Shown here: in pieces, positions 31,515 through 40,132 of the stretch
Numbering within the stretch: position 1 is the stretch's first letter
How the letters are laid out: each line of letters opens with the position of its first letter
Assembly: GCF_029626025.1 (NCBI RefSeq)
Contig: NZ_JARUBF010000001.1
Coordinates: forward strand, 2,356,001 to 2,420,000
DNA from: Solwaraspora sp. WMMD406
GTDB lineage: Bacteria; Actinomycetota; Actinomycetes; Mycobacteriales; Micromonosporaceae
DNA: 64,000 nt
Reading direction: 5' to 3'
The notes under the pieces: generated by a model
Told to the model about the DNA's origin: nothing
The model's database searches: none
Seen by the model: the letters and a program-made list of their open reading frames with translations, nothing else
Translations under genes and position numbers: made by a program

Positions 31515-32054
31515 TCAACGACCGGTGGAACCGTCGATCTGCTCGCGCAGGATGTCGGCGTGGCCGGCGTGCCGCGCGGTCTCCTCGATCATGATGCACC
31601 ATCACCCAGCGCCGGGTCGGCGGCAGGCCGCGCCCCGGTGGCCGGGGCGCGGGACCGGCAAGATCGGTCCAGCCGTCGACGACCTGGTTGGCCCGCGCGA
31701 TCGTCTCCCGGTAGTCGGCCAACAGGCCCTCTACCGTCTCCTCGGGACCCGGCCGCAGGGCGGCGCGCAGGTCGGCGATCGGCTCACCGAGGGAGTAGAA
31801 CCGTTCGACGTGGGCCAGATGTTTGATCAGCCCCAGCAGACTGGTGCCGGACGGCACCCCGGCGGTACGGACCTGCGGATCCGGCGTGCCCGCGGCCTTG
31901 CCGGCGATCGAGTCCCGCAGGTAGTCGAGAAATCCCTGCAGGGTGGCCTTCTCACCGGGAGCGGTCCACGCCGGCCCGGTGTCCTTGCGCCTGCGCCGTG
32001 GCGCCGAGGCGTCGGCCGATCCGTTTCTGGCGCCGGCCGCTCCGTTCCCGGCAT
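31515..32054 (-). pseudogene. DinB/DUF664-family protein with frameshifts
   Basis: The conserved body reads KDTGPAWTAPGEKATLQ, GFLDYLRDSIAGKAAG, PSGTSLLGLIKHLAHVERFY and a long ETVEGLLADYRETIARANQ helix in one frame. An extra base near 31589 then shifts it: the native end MIEETARHAGHADILREQ...DGSTGR and its stop at 31515 are in another frame. At the front, the ATG that overlaps the methyltransferase stop (TGATG at 32056-32052) is in a different frame from the body, so a second shift near the start is likely. DinB-like proteins are metal-dependent four-helix bundles, often thiol transferases. As read, only a truncated product with a foreign tail is possible. Confidence 0.7.
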
Positions 32055-32707
32055 CAGCCGATCTCGCCGGCGCGCCACACGATCAGCACGTTGTCGGTGA
32101 CCGTCGCGGTCTGGCCATCCGGCCCGGTCGCCCGCCGCTGCGGCATGTCCGCACGCAGCACCTGCCACTGACCGGGGTCGAGATCGAGTCCGGCGGCCAC
32201 CTCGTCCGGGGTGGGGAAGCGGGCGTCCGGGTCCTGGTTCCACGACCAGGGGGCGGCGGAGCCGTGGTCGACGATCAGCAGCCGGCCGCCGGGCCGCAGC
32301 GCCAACGCGGCGGTACGCAGCACCCGGCTGCGGTCCAACGCGAACGGGGTGTGGAAATACTGCGCGTTGACCAGGTCGAACGTCCCGGCGGGGAAGCTGC
32401 GCGCCAGATCGTGCCGTTCAGCGGTGACCTGGTCGCCGAGACCGAGCGCGTCGGCCTTTGCCGCGACGCGGGCGACGGCCGTGGCGGAGATGTCCACGGC
32501 GGTGACCCGCCAGCCGCGCCGGGCCAGCCAGAGGGTGTCGCCGCCGGGGCCGCAGCCCAGGTCCAGGGCGGTGCCGGGCGTCAGCGCCTCGGCGGTCTCG
32601 ACGAGCATCGGGTTGGCCGGCCGGTCCGAGGCGGCCACGCTGCCGTGCAGCCCCTCCCAGAACAACTCGGGGTCGGTGCCCAGCGGCGGGCCCTGCCATC
32701 CATTCAT
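32054..32707 (-). CDS. SAM-dependent class I methyltransferase
   Basis: A 217-residue Rossmann-fold methyltransferase with the SAM motif LDLGCGPGGDTLWLA (about 48-62), the acidic strand-2 end VTAVDIS and FDLVNAQYFH for motif IV. ATG at 32707 has GGAGG 8 bases upstream. It is divergent from the XRE-cupin regulator at 32789, which may control it, and translationally linked to the broken DinB gene. The substrate is unknown. Confidence 0.85.
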   Translation of the reverse strand: MNGWQGPPLGTDPELFWEGLHGSVAASDRPANPMLVETAEALTPGTALDLGCGPGGDTLWLARRGWRVTAVDISATAVARVAAKADALGLGDQVTAERHDLARSFPAGTFDLVNAQYFHTPFALDRSRVLRTAALALRPGGRLLIVDHGSAAPWSWNQDPDARFPTPDEVAAGLDLDPGQWQVLRADMPQRRATGPDGQTATVTDNVLIVWRAGEIG

Positions 32708-32788
32708 CGGTTTCCTCCTTCGACGAACAGCATCCTGACCACCGCCCGACAGTTGCAAGAAAAATTGCCGATCCGCATCATGGGTGCC

Positions 32789-33370
32789 ATGAGTGTCACC
32801 GCAGCGGACGTCCTCGCCGGGGTCGGGCCACGGCTGCGTGCCCTACGCCGGGCACGTGGCGTCACCCTGGCCGGCCTGGCCGAAGAGACCGGTCTGACCC
32901 CGAGCACGCTGTCCCGCCTGGAAAACGGCAAACTCCGCCCGACACTGGAGCAGCTGCTGCCGTTGGCGCGGGCACACGGCGTACCGCTCGACGACCTGGT
33001 CGCCGCCCCACCCACCGGCGACCCGCGCATCCACCTGCGGCCCGTCCGGCGCTCCGGGCTGACGATCGTGCCGCTGACCCGACGGGCCGGCGGCGTCCAG
33101 GCCTACAAGGTGATCTACCCACCGGCGGGCCGGTCACCCACGATGAAGCTGCAGACCCATGACGGGTACGAATGGTTCTACGTACTCAACGGGCGGATCC
33201 GGTTCATCCTCGGCGACCAGGAGTTCCAGCTCGGCCCCGGTGAGGCCGCCGAGTTCGATACCCGTACGCCCCACTGGATCGGCAGCGCCGACGCCCAACC
33301 AGCGGAGACGCTCACCCTCTTTGGCGCCCAAGGCGAACGCGCCCACCTGTCGCCGAAACGGACGGGGTGA
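32789..33370 (+). CDS. XRE regulator with C-terminal cupin domain
   Basis: The 193-residue protein has a helix-turn-helix at about 13-65 (LRALRRARGVTLAGLAEET, LTPSTLSRLENGK) and a cupin fold at about 105-185 (HDGYEWFYVLNGRIRFILG and FDTRTPHWIGS). Such regulators bind a small ligand in the cupin. It faces the methyltransferase gene across an 81-base gap and probably controls it. ATG at 32789 is used; an in-frame ATG three codons earlier is possible. Confidence 0.9.
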   Translation: MSVTAADVLAGVGPRLRALRRARGVTLAGLAEETGLTPSTLSRLENGKLRPTLEQLLPLARAHGVPLDDLVAAPPTGDPRIHLRPVRRSGLTIVPLTRRAGGVQAYKVIYPPAGRSPTMKLQTHDGYEWFYVLNGRIRFILGDQEFQLGPGEAAEFDTRTPHWIGSADAQPAETLTLFGAQGERAHLSPKRTG

Positions 33371-33594
33371 GACCAGAGCCGCCATCGAGCTCGATAACAC
33401 GGATCGATCGTTGGCTCGCCGGCAGGCGCTCCAACATGATCACCTGTTCCCGAACCAGCCGTCGCAGCTCGGGCCAACCTCGCCGCAAGCCGCTACAGCA
33501 GACCAGCTCAATGACTCGCAGCGGGGAGCGAACGGCCCGATGGCGCACCGACCGGCTGGGGGCCGGTTGGGCCACCACGGGTTACGATGCCGTC

Positions 33595-33825
33595 ATGAAC
33601 TTCGAGCGGATCACCGTCAACCCTGCCCAGATGGGTGGGGCGCCGTGCATCCGGGGGCTGCGCATCCCGGTCGCGACGGTGGTGGCGATGGTCGCGGACG
33701 GCATGAACGCGGACGAGATCGTGTCAGAGCTGCCGGACCTGGCCGTTGATGACGTCTGGGAGGCACTGCGCTTCGCGGCCGAGGCTGTCCGGGAACGGGA
33801 ACTCCCGTTGCATCACGCCGCATGA
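33595..33825 (+). CDS. DUF433 antitoxin
   Basis: A 76-residue DUF433 protein, a winged-helix-like antitoxin family. It shows the conserved opening (RITVNPAQMGGAPCIRGLRI) and ADEIVSELPDLAVDDVWEALRFAAE. Its TGA overlaps the ATG of the following DUF5615 gene (ATGA at 33822), the usual arrangement of this type II toxin-antitoxin pair. Confidence 0.9.
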   Translation: MNFERITVNPAQMGGAPCIRGLRIPVATVVAMVADGMNADEIVSELPDLAVDDVWEALRFAAEAVRERELPLHHAA

Positions 33826-34199
33826 GGTTCCTGGTCGACAACAACCTGTCGCCGACGGTGGCGATGGATCTACGCTCTCACGGACACGATGCCGAGCACG
33901 TCAGGGACTACGGCTTGGCTGCGGCGCCGGATGAGGTCGTACTGGAGCGGGCGCGTCAGGAACAGCGGGTGCTGATCTCCGCAGATACTGACTTCGGCAC
34001 TCTGTTGGCATCTTCCGGGGCTGATGAACCGTCCGTGTTGCTGGTGCGCCGGATCAGCGGGCGTCGGGCTGCACAGATCGTCGCGATTCTGGTGGCGAAC
34101 CTCGACGCGATCGCCGACGACCTGGCCAGCGGAGCGGTCGTGGTGGTTGGTGAGGACTGGCTGCGAGTCCGGCCGTTGCCCATCCTGCCCAGCAAGTGA
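33822..34199 (+). CDS. DUF5615 PIN-like toxin
   Basis: A 125-residue PIN-like (Mut7-C/DUF5615) putative ribonuclease. Acidic residues of the PIN active site are visible: FLVDNNLSP near the N-terminus, HDAEHVRDYGL, and SADTDFGTL in the middle. It is the toxin of the upstream DUF433 antitoxin, with which it overlaps by four bases. No defect is seen, so the pair may be functional. Confidence 0.9.
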   Translation: MRFLVDNNLSPTVAMDLRSHGHDAEHVRDYGLAAAPDEVVLERARQEQRVLISADTDFGTLLASSGADEPSVLLVRRISGRRAAQIVAILVANLDAIADDLASGAVVVVGEDWLRVRPLPILPSK

Positions 34200-34416
34200 C
34201 CCCTTGCCGCTGCTCGTTGATTTGGATCGACGTGCGACGGCAGATGAGCTGGCACTACGCCGGGGTGAGCCAGCGGTGATGGCGTCGCAGATGGAGCACT
34301 TGGTCTCGCTGGCGCAGCGGCCAACTGCCGACGGCTCCGTACCTGGTGTGGTCCTGGGCCGTTGGTTGTTTGTTCAATCCACTCTGCAGCTGAGGGTAGT
34401 GCCGGCAGAGCCTTGA
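34200..34416 (+). pseudogene. Remnant of an XRE/DUF5753 regulator
   Basis: Between the toxin gene and DUF397 gene, a frame reads LLVDLDRRATADELALRRG followed by PAVMASQMEHLVSLAQRPT, which resembles the C-terminal DUF5753 region of XRE regulators (the part that precedes NVTVQVLP). The helix-turn-helix half is gone and the end is scrambled. XRE/DUF5753 genes normally precede DUF397 genes, as here, so this is a decayed partner. Similarity was judged by eye. Confidence 0.5.
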
Positions 34417-34440
34417 CCTGACCGCAAGCATGGGTGGGAG

Positions 34441-34677
34441 ATGGACCTGAACAGCGTGCGCTGGCGCAAGTCCAGCAAGAGCGACACCGGCAACTGCGTC
34501 GAGGTCGCCGACAACCTTTCTGGGCGCGTGTTCGTCCGGGACACCAAGGATCGCGACGGTGGCACGCTGCCTTCGGCTCGGCCGCGTGGTCGGCGTTCGT
34601 CGAGCTGGCCAAGGCCCGCGGACCCGACCATCTTGGCGACGGCCCCGTACCGGACGCGGTGCGGAGCCGTCGGTTGA
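34441..34677 (+). pseudogene. DUF397 protein with single-base frameshift
   Basis: Residues 1-43 are a typical DUF397 protein (MDLNSVRWRKSSKSDTGNC then VEVADNLSGRVFVRDTKDRD). After GGTL one base is missing near 34568, and the conserved continuation FGSAAWSAFVELAKAR is in the next frame. As read, the last 35 residues are foreign. DUF397 proteins act with XRE/DUF5753 regulators, whose remnant lies directly upstream. Decay of the pair or a sequencing error would both explain it. Confidence 0.7.
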
Positions 34678-36078
34678 TCACCGGGTTGCGGTGGCGAGGC
34701 GGCGGACGGCCTCGTCCATCTGGTCGGCCGGGGCGGCGGCGTAGGTCAGGCGTAGGTGTGGGGCCGGTGGTTCGGCCGCGTACCAAGGACGACCAGGGAA
34801 GACGACCACGCCTTCGGCGGCGGCTGCTGCGGTGAGGGCGACGTCGTCGGTGCCGTCGGGCAGTGTCACCCACAGGTGTAGTCCGCCCCGCGGCACAGTG
34901 GTGGAGACGAGTTCGGGCAGGTGCCGGCGCAGCGCGGTCAGCAGCGCGTCTCGCCTGGCGCGAAGAGCGGTTCGCAGCGTACGTAGATGTCGTGGCCAGG
35001 CCGGGGCGGTGACCAACTCCAGGGTGGCCTGTTGTAGCGGCCCAGCGACGAAGAAGTCGTCGAGTAGTCGGGCGGCCCGAAGCCGGGCACCGGCCGGGCC
35101 GCGCGCGCCCAACGCCGCCACCCGCAGGCCGGGAGCTGCGGACTTGGTCAGCGAGCGCAGATAGACCACGTGCCCGTCGATGTCGTCGGCGGCCAGTGGC
35201 GGCGGAGCTTCGCCGTCGATGGTGAGGTCGCGGGCGTAGTCGTCCTCGATCAGAAACGCCCCGGCGTCGCGTACCGCCGCCATGACCGCCGCCCGGCGGT
35301 GCGCCGCCAGCGTCGCCCCGGTCGGGTTCGCGTGCAGCGGCTGGCAGTAGAACAGCCGCGCGCCGGTCCGGGCGAACGCGGCGGCGAGCTGATCCGGGCG
35401 TACGCCATCGGGGTCGGCCGGCACCGGCACCACCCGCAGCCCGTTCGCGCGGGCGGCGGCCAGCGCTCCGAGGTACGTCGGAGACTCGACGAGCAGCGTG
35501 TCACCGGGCGCGGCGAGCGCCCGCAACGCGGTGGAGAGAGCGGCCTGCCCGCCTGAACAAATGATCATGTCGTCGGTGCGCAGCTGGGCTCCGGCCGCCC
35601 AGGCGAACCAGGCACGCAGGTCTTCCCGCCCTTCGACCGGACCACGCTGCCAGGTGGCGGGCTGGCGGGCGGCGCGGGCGAGCGCCGCGCCGAGCGCCGC
35701 CATCGGCTGTAGCTCCGGATCCAGGTAGCCGCCGGTCAACGCGATCGCGCCCGGCCTCGGCAACGCCAGTAGCGCCTGCATCTCGTCCTCACCTGGCCGG
35801 CGTGCGCCGAGCGCCACCGTCTGCCACGACAGATCCGCCCCCTGGCCGGGGGTGTATCGATCGTCGGGCCGGGCAGCGACGTAGGTGCCTTTTCCAGGCC
35901 GCGCCTCGATCAGCCCACGTGCTACCAGCCGCCGGACCGCCTCGGCGACGGTCACCGGCGAGGCGGTGTGTCGAGCGGTCAACTCGCGTACCGAGGGCAG
36001 CCGCGTCCCGGGGGTTGCGGCGGCCACCAGCCGGAGCAGATCTTGGATAACGCGGTCGGCCGCGTTACCGTCATTCAT
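34678..36078 (-). CDS. MocR-type regulator: GntR winged helix fused to aminotransferase fold
   Basis: The 466 residues have a GntR winged helix at about 5-75 (PGTRLPSVRELTARHTASP, VTVAEAVRRLVARGLIEARPG) and a fold-type I aminotransferase domain with the PLP region (NPTGATLAAHRRAAVMAA, IEDDYARDL, and Lys in YLRSLTKSAAPGLRV). MocR regulators often control PLP metabolism or amino-acid export. ATG at 36078 overlaps, on the opposite strand, the ATG of a DMT transporter, which is its likely target. Direct repeats suitable for MocR binding lie in this start region. Confidence 0.9.
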   Translation of the reverse strand: MNDGNAADRVIQDLLRLVAAATPGTRLPSVRELTARHTASPVTVAEAVRRLVARGLIEARPGKGTYVAARPDDRYTPGQGADLSWQTVALGARRPGEDEMQALLALPRPGAIALTGGYLDPELQPMAALGAALARAARQPATWQRGPVEGREDLRAWFAWAAGAQLRTDDMIICSGGQAALSTALRALAAPGDTLLVESPTYLGALAAARANGLRVVPVPADPDGVRPDQLAAAFARTGARLFYCQPLHANPTGATLAAHRRAAVMAAVRDAGAFLIEDDYARDLTIDGEAPPPLAADDIDGHVVYLRSLTKSAAPGLRVAALGARGPAGARLRAARLLDDFFVAGPLQQATLELVTAPAWPRHLRTLRTALRARRDALLTALRRHLPELVSTTVPRGGLHLWVTLPDGTDDVALTAAAAAEGVVVFPGRPWYAAEPPAPHLRLTYAAAPADQMDEAVRRLATATR

Positions 36079-36099
36079 GAAAGACAAGAGTAGCGTTAC
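36048..36099. promoter_or_regulatory. Probable MocR operator: inverted and direct repeats over the shared start
   Basis: TAACGCGG and CCGCGTTA form a perfect 8-bp inverted repeat with a 4-base spacer at 36048-36067. In addition GCGTTAC at 36062 recurs at 36093, 31 bases later and so on the same face of the helix, bracketing both start codons. MocR proteins commonly bind spaced direct repeats in such divergent regions. Binding itself is inferred. Confidence 0.5.
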
Positions 36100-36994
36100 T
36101 GCTGTCCGACCGGTAACAGCGGACCGGCTAACCGGACTCGCCCTCGGCGCGCTGGGCGTCCTCGCGTTCAGCATGTCGCTACCCGCCACCAGGGTCGCCG
36201 TGCAACACCTCGACCCGTGGTTCGTCGCCTTCGGCCGAGCCGTCGGCGCGGCGCTGCTCGCCTGGGCGTACCTCTGGTTCACCCGCGCACCGCGACCCAC
36301 CCGCAGCCAGTGGCGGCGGCTGTCAGTCGTCGCCGTCGGTGTCGTCGTCGGGTTCCCGCTGTTCACCTCGCTGGCGTTGACCACCCACTCGTCGGCGCAC
36401 GGCACGGTCGTGATCGCCGTACTGCCCGCCATCACCGCCGTGTTCGCGGTGGTACGGGCTGGTGAGCGCCCACCTCCGCTGTTCTGGGCCGCCGCTGGCG
36501 GCGGGCTGGTCGCGGTGCTCGGCTTCCTCGCCGCCGGCGGCGCGGTGCGCGGTGCGCTGACCGCCGCCGACCTGTTCCTGCTCGTCGCGGTCGTCCTCTG
36601 TGGTCTCGGGTACGCCGAGGGCGGCGCGCTCGCCCGCGAACTCGGTGGTGCCCGGACGATCTGTTGGGCGCTGCTGCTGTCACTGCCGGCCACGGTGGTC
36701 GTAGCGTTGGTCGTCGCCGTGGCCCGGCCGCCGCGTGCCGACGCCGTCACCTGGTCGGCGTTCGGCTACCTCACCGTGGTCTCGATGTTCCTGGGCTTCT
36801 TCGCCTGGTACGCCGGGCTGGCCAGGGGCGGCGTCGCCCGCGTCGGTCAGGTCCAGCTCGCCCAGCCGGTGCTTACCCTGCTCTGGTCCGCCGCGTTGCT
36901 CGGCGAGACAGTCAGCGCCGCCTCGATCGCGACGGCGCTGGGCGTGCTGGCGTGCGTGGTCCTGACGCAATACCAGCGGTCGCGTGTCGGCTGA
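36077..36994 (+). CDS. EamA/DMT-family transporter
   Basis: A 305-residue drug/metabolite transporter with about ten hydrophobic helices in two EamA repeats; FVAFGRAVGAALLAW and the second-half WSAALLGETVSAASIATALG are typical. Members usually export amino acids or small metabolites. The ATG at 36077 shares two bases with the divergent MocR start, so the transcript must be leaderless or start inside the MocR coding region. The C-terminus is basic and short. Confidence 0.88.
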   Translation: MKDKSSVTAVRPVTADRLTGLALGALGVLAFSMSLPATRVAVQHLDPWFVAFGRAVGAALLAWAYLWFTRAPRPTRSQWRRLSVVAVGVVVGFPLFTSLALTTHSSAHGTVVIAVLPAITAVFAVVRAGERPPPLFWAAAGGGLVAVLGFLAAGGAVRGALTAADLFLLVAVVLCGLGYAEGGALARELGGARTICWALLLSLPATVVVALVVAVARPPRADAVTWSAFGYLTVVSMFLGFFAWYAGLARGGVARVGQVQLAQPVLTLLWSAALLGETVSAASIATALGVLACVVLTQYQRSRVG

Positions 36995-37028
36995 AGCCAG
37001 CGATCGATCACACGAAATGCCATCGGGG

Positions 37029-37427
37029 TCAGCCGGTCCAGTGCGCATAGCCAGTACTGCGGTGTGTGCGGTCAGGCCGCGTCGGCGTGGCCTTCGCGCT
37101 GGTGTGTGCGGTGACGATGCGGCGGAGCACGTCGAGGGCCTGCTCGGCCTCGTGCCGGCCGACGGGTGCGGTGCGGGCGGCCACGTACCCGGTCAGGGCG
37201 TCGCGGATGACGTCGGACCGGCGGGTCGTCGATTCGGCGATGCGGTCGAGTTGCTCGACGAGCGCGACGGGCAGCCGGATGCTCACCAGCATCATCGGCG
37301 CTTCCGGCGCTGGGCCGGTCGCTGGCGCGGGGTTCATGGACCTGATGACCGGTGCCAGGCTGTCGGTGATCTGAAACCAGGTGATGACCTCGTCCTTGGT
37401 CATCCGGTCGAAGTCCGGCTCGCTCAC
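37029..37427 (-). CDS. Ribbon-helix-helix (CopG-like) protein
   Basis: The 132-residue protein has a central ribbon-helix-helix (LVSIRLPVALVEQLDRIA, TRRSDVIRDALTGYV) flanked by an acidic N-terminal helix and a basic tail. Such proteins are DNA-binding antitoxins or plasmid-type regulators. GTG at 37427 follows GGAGG. No intact toxin gene was recognised beside it, so it may be an orphan antitoxin or a stand-alone regulator. Confidence 0.75.
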   Translation of the reverse strand: MSEPDFDRMTKDEVITWFQITDSLAPVIRSMNPAPATGPAPEAPMMLVSIRLPVALVEQLDRIAESTTRRSDVIRDALTGYVAARTAPVGRHEAEQALDVLRRIVTAHTSAKATPTRPDRTHRSTGYAHWTG

Positions 37428-37542
37428 AGGACCCGCCTCCTCCACTCGTCCAAGTCCGCGCCGCCCAAGGCAGGGTACGCAACGTCTGAATGCTCCTCGA
37501 CGAGGTCAGCGGTTGCTGGAGCGGCGCTGCGAGAATGCGTCC

Positions 37543-38301
37543 ATGGGCGACCGTCTACGCGGCACGGTGCCCCTGACCAGGTGGCGGTGGTGGGACGTAC
37601 TGCGGCTCGCCTTGGTCATGCTGTGGCTGGTTGCGGCGGGGACCGCCTGGTGGACGACACCCCGGCAGCAGAGCTACGAGCAGGCGAAGGCGGACGTGGC
37701 CGCCGGCCGGGTGGTGGCGTACCAGTGGGGTGACAATTGGGGCGCGCGAAACGGTGCGTGGTTCAGCCCGGCCCCGCTGCGCTCGTCCGGCGACCTCGGC
37801 CCGCTGTTCGTGTGGCGTACCGAAGCTGGTCGGGTGTATTGGACGAACACCGAGGTCTCCGGCGAGGTGACCCTCACCGACACCGCCGACGCGGAGAACT
37901 TCAGCGGCCCGGGTGCCGCCGGTCTCGCCAAGGATCTGCGGTCCGCCGGTCTGGAGCAGCGGATCGGTGGCGTCCATTCGGTCGGTCAAATCGGGACCCA
38001 GGTCGGATTCGTCCTGGGCGTCGTCTGCCTCGCCGTCATCGTCGGCGGTCCGGCTCCGGTCCGGGGTACGCGGTGGTACTGGTTCTGGCTGGTCTACCTC
38101 GTTCCGTACGGGCTCGGGATGGTGTTCTGGCTGGCGCGCGACCGGCCGTGGACGGGCACGGCGGCAGCGCCCCTCAACCTCCTCGACGGCGCTACGCCGC
38201 CTCGGGATTCCGGATTCGTCGGCTTCGGGCTCGGTCTGCTCGCGGCGATTGTGATCAGCTTCCTGACCATGGCCCTGCACGGGATCCTCGTGGACTGGTG
38301 A
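37543..38301 (+). CDS. Integral membrane hypothetical protein
   Basis: A 252-residue protein with one helix near the N-terminus (ALVMLWLVAAGTAWW), a soluble extracytoplasmic domain of about 110 residues (QQSYEQAKADVAAGRVVAYQ onward), then three helices towards the C-terminus. No domain recognised. It is followed 32 bases later by a DUF6226-like gene in the same direction and may form an operon with it. Confidence 0.7.
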   Translation: MGDRLRGTVPLTRWRWWDVLRLALVMLWLVAAGTAWWTTPRQQSYEQAKADVAAGRVVAYQWGDNWGARNGAWFSPAPLRSSGDLGPLFVWRTEAGRVYWTNTEVSGEVTLTDTADAENFSGPGAAGLAKDLRSAGLEQRIGGVHSVGQIGTQVGFVLGVVCLAVIVGGPAPVRGTRWYWFWLVYLVPYGLGMVFWLARDRPWTGTAAAPLNLLDGATPPRDSGFVGFGLGLLAAIVISFLTMALHGILVDW

Positions 38302-38333
38302 GCGCCGCGCCCCGGCGACATATGGTCGTAGCC

Positions 38334-39014
38334 ATGACAAGCCTGGACGAGCTGCGGTTGCGGGTGGCGGCCGCGTACGACCGTCTCGGTCTGCCGTCCT
38401 GGCCGAATCCGCACGTCGGCATGGACTCACCGCCGGAGGAGGAGTACTCACGGGTCACCGATCCCGGCCGGTACGCGATCGTGTACGCCCGCGCCCGGGT
38501 CTGGGCCGACGTGCTCGGCGGGCTGACCGGAGTCGAGGTCGAGACGCTCGCGCCGGCTCCGCTGGACGCCGACGGACACTTCGGTACGTTCGACCGTGGC
38601 GTACGGATTACCTCGGCGCGACCGGACACCCTGCCGTTGCTGCTGCTGGAGCGCGACGCGCCGATCGACGGTGCCGAAGGAACGCAGTCGGTGCTGCACA
38701 TCAGCGTCGGGCGGCCCGACATATCGGTGGGGATGCTGCCGGACTGCGGCTGCGACGCCTGCGACCACGGCTCGGACGACCTGCTCGACGCGATCGACAT
38801 GTGGGTGGGTCAGGTCGTGGGCGGCCCGATGGTGGTGCTGCGTGGCCCGGGTTGGCATGCGCGGTGGTATCCGGACGGCGGTGAGTCGGGCGGCGTGGGC
38901 CGGGGCCCGGACCACGCCCGGCTGATGGAGCTGTGTCGCCGGCTGGCCGGCGGACAGGATGCCCGGCTACCCGACCGTTCGGAGGCGGTCGTCGGCGGTC
39001 CGTGGTTCGACTGA
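38334..39014 (+). CDS. DUF6226-like hypothetical protein
   Basis: The 226-residue soluble protein contains EEEYSRVTDPGRYAIVYARA, LPDCGCDACDHGSDDLLDAID (two Cys in CGCDAC that may bind a metal) and a Trp-rich end. I associate this pattern with the DUF6226 family of actinomycetes, whose function is unknown. An in-frame ATG at 38322 could also be the start. It converges on the next gene with a 9-base gap. Confidence 0.65.
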   Translation: MTSLDELRLRVAAAYDRLGLPSWPNPHVGMDSPPEEEYSRVTDPGRYAIVYARARVWADVLGGLTGVEVETLAPAPLDADGHFGTFDRGVRITSARPDTLPLLLLERDAPIDGAEGTQSVLHISVGRPDISVGMLPDCGCDACDHGSDDLLDAIDMWVGQVVGGPMVVLRGPGWHARWYPDGGESGGVGRGPDHARLMELCRRLAGGQDARLPDRSEAVVGGPWFD

Positions 39015-39023
39015 GCCGACCAT

Positions 39024-39461
39024 TTACTCGGCCTGCCAGCGCAGCGGGTGCAGCGGGTACGCCCACGGCACCCCGAGGTCGTCTTCGAAATCGTCGTACA
39101 GACCCATCATCGTGTTCGGAACCAGCACGAGCTGATCGACGACCGCGTCGTCGCCGGCAGCCCGCAGCTCGGTGCCGTCCCGCACGGCCGCGTACAGCTG
39201 GTAGGTGGGTCCGATGCCCACCACCCCTGCCTCGACCTCGAGGTAGCGGCGGCCTTCCTTGTCCCGGTGCGTGGACGACGCGAGCCGTTCGGTCCGGGCC
39301 GTGCCACCGGTGGGCAGCTCCGCGCCGTCGTACGGTGGCTGGTCGGGGCCCGGGCAGACCGTGACGAGAACGCGTTCACCATCGTGGCTGAGCCTGACTG
39401 TCTTCCGGTCGGGCGCGATCCAGGTGCCGGTCCACGCCATCGGCCACATGTCGCTGCTCAC
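39024..39461 (-). CDS. Small hypothetical protein, 145 residues
   Basis: A beta-rich soluble protein without signal peptide: MAWTGTWIAPDRKTVRLSHD, an EGRRYLEVEAGVVGIGP stretch and a C-terminus rich in Asp, Pro and Trp. The pattern of short beta-strands suggests a lipocalin- or calycin-like fold, but this is a guess. No family recognised. It closes the accessory region before the biosynthetic cluster, transcribed away from it. Confidence 0.6.
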   Translation of the reverse strand: MSSDMWPMAWTGTWIAPDRKTVRLSHDGERVLVTVCPGPDQPPYDGAELPTGGTARTERLASSTHRDKEGRRYLEVEAGVVGIGPTYQLYAAVRDGTELRAAGDDAVVDQLVLVPNTMMGLYDDFEDDLGVPWAYPLHPLRWQAE

Positions 39462-40132
39462 CTGGTGATTGTCCGGGACCGAACCGCCCTACGTCGTCGA
39501 CGTACGACTGTCGGTTGTGGTTCCGGGTGGTCGCGGATCGGACAGAACAGGACAGCGTGGTACGGCGCTGATGTCGTCGTTATGAAATCCTTGCCCGTTG
39601 AGGCCGACACTTTTCGGTGACTCAGGTGGCGTCGATTTCCGATCAGCGGACCATCCGCCCCAACTCCCGTCTAGTGTGCACACACCTCCGAAACCGGGCG
39701 CTGCCCACGAGTGTCGACGAGTGGACAACGGTCGGCCGAACGACGAATCGGCATTGGGTCTTCTCGGGTAAAGGTCGTTGCGACATCCGCCGGTAAATAA
39801 TCGATGATGTTCGAGGTGTGAGATTTGTTGCCGTCTGCCTGTTTGTGCAGGTCAAGATGGCACTATGGATGATCGGCCGGCGCGACTTCGACGAATGGTC
39901 AGGTCTGGTGGGCCGGAAGAGTGAGGGCCGTCCGGTGGTGTCGCGATGCCGGCGAGCGCGCCCGATCCTGCCTGCTTGATAGGCGTGGGGCAAGACGGCT
40001 AATTGTCCACATGAACTATCCATCTGCACGTAGAGATTCCGTTGAGGACTGTCGTAAGGTTTGGCCAGCACCCTGGGGAATGCCGCCTTGTGGGCTGATT
40101 CATCCTCATCTGGGCTGAGGTGGTGAGCGGCA
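39462..40132. other. Long intergenic region before the biosynthetic cluster
   Basis: About 670 bases hold no convincing gene; the stretch around 39560-39870 is clearly richer in A and T than its surroundings. A perfect 10-bp palindrome GTGTGCACAC lies at 39674-39683. The region must contain the promoter for the adenylating enzyme at 40133 and possibly for the cluster. Short frames here lack ribosome sites and codon bias, so none is called. Confidence 0.6.

Noticed and set aside
33312-33578. 88-codon minus-strand frame between the cupin regulator and the toxin-antitoxin pair
   Set aside because: It overlaps the regulator's 3' end, has no ribosome site and no recognisable domain; it may be a remnant, but this cannot be shown.
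39921-40118. 65-codon frame just upstream of AL1
   Set aside because: No ribosome site, mixed composition and no family; the region is more likely promoter DNA.
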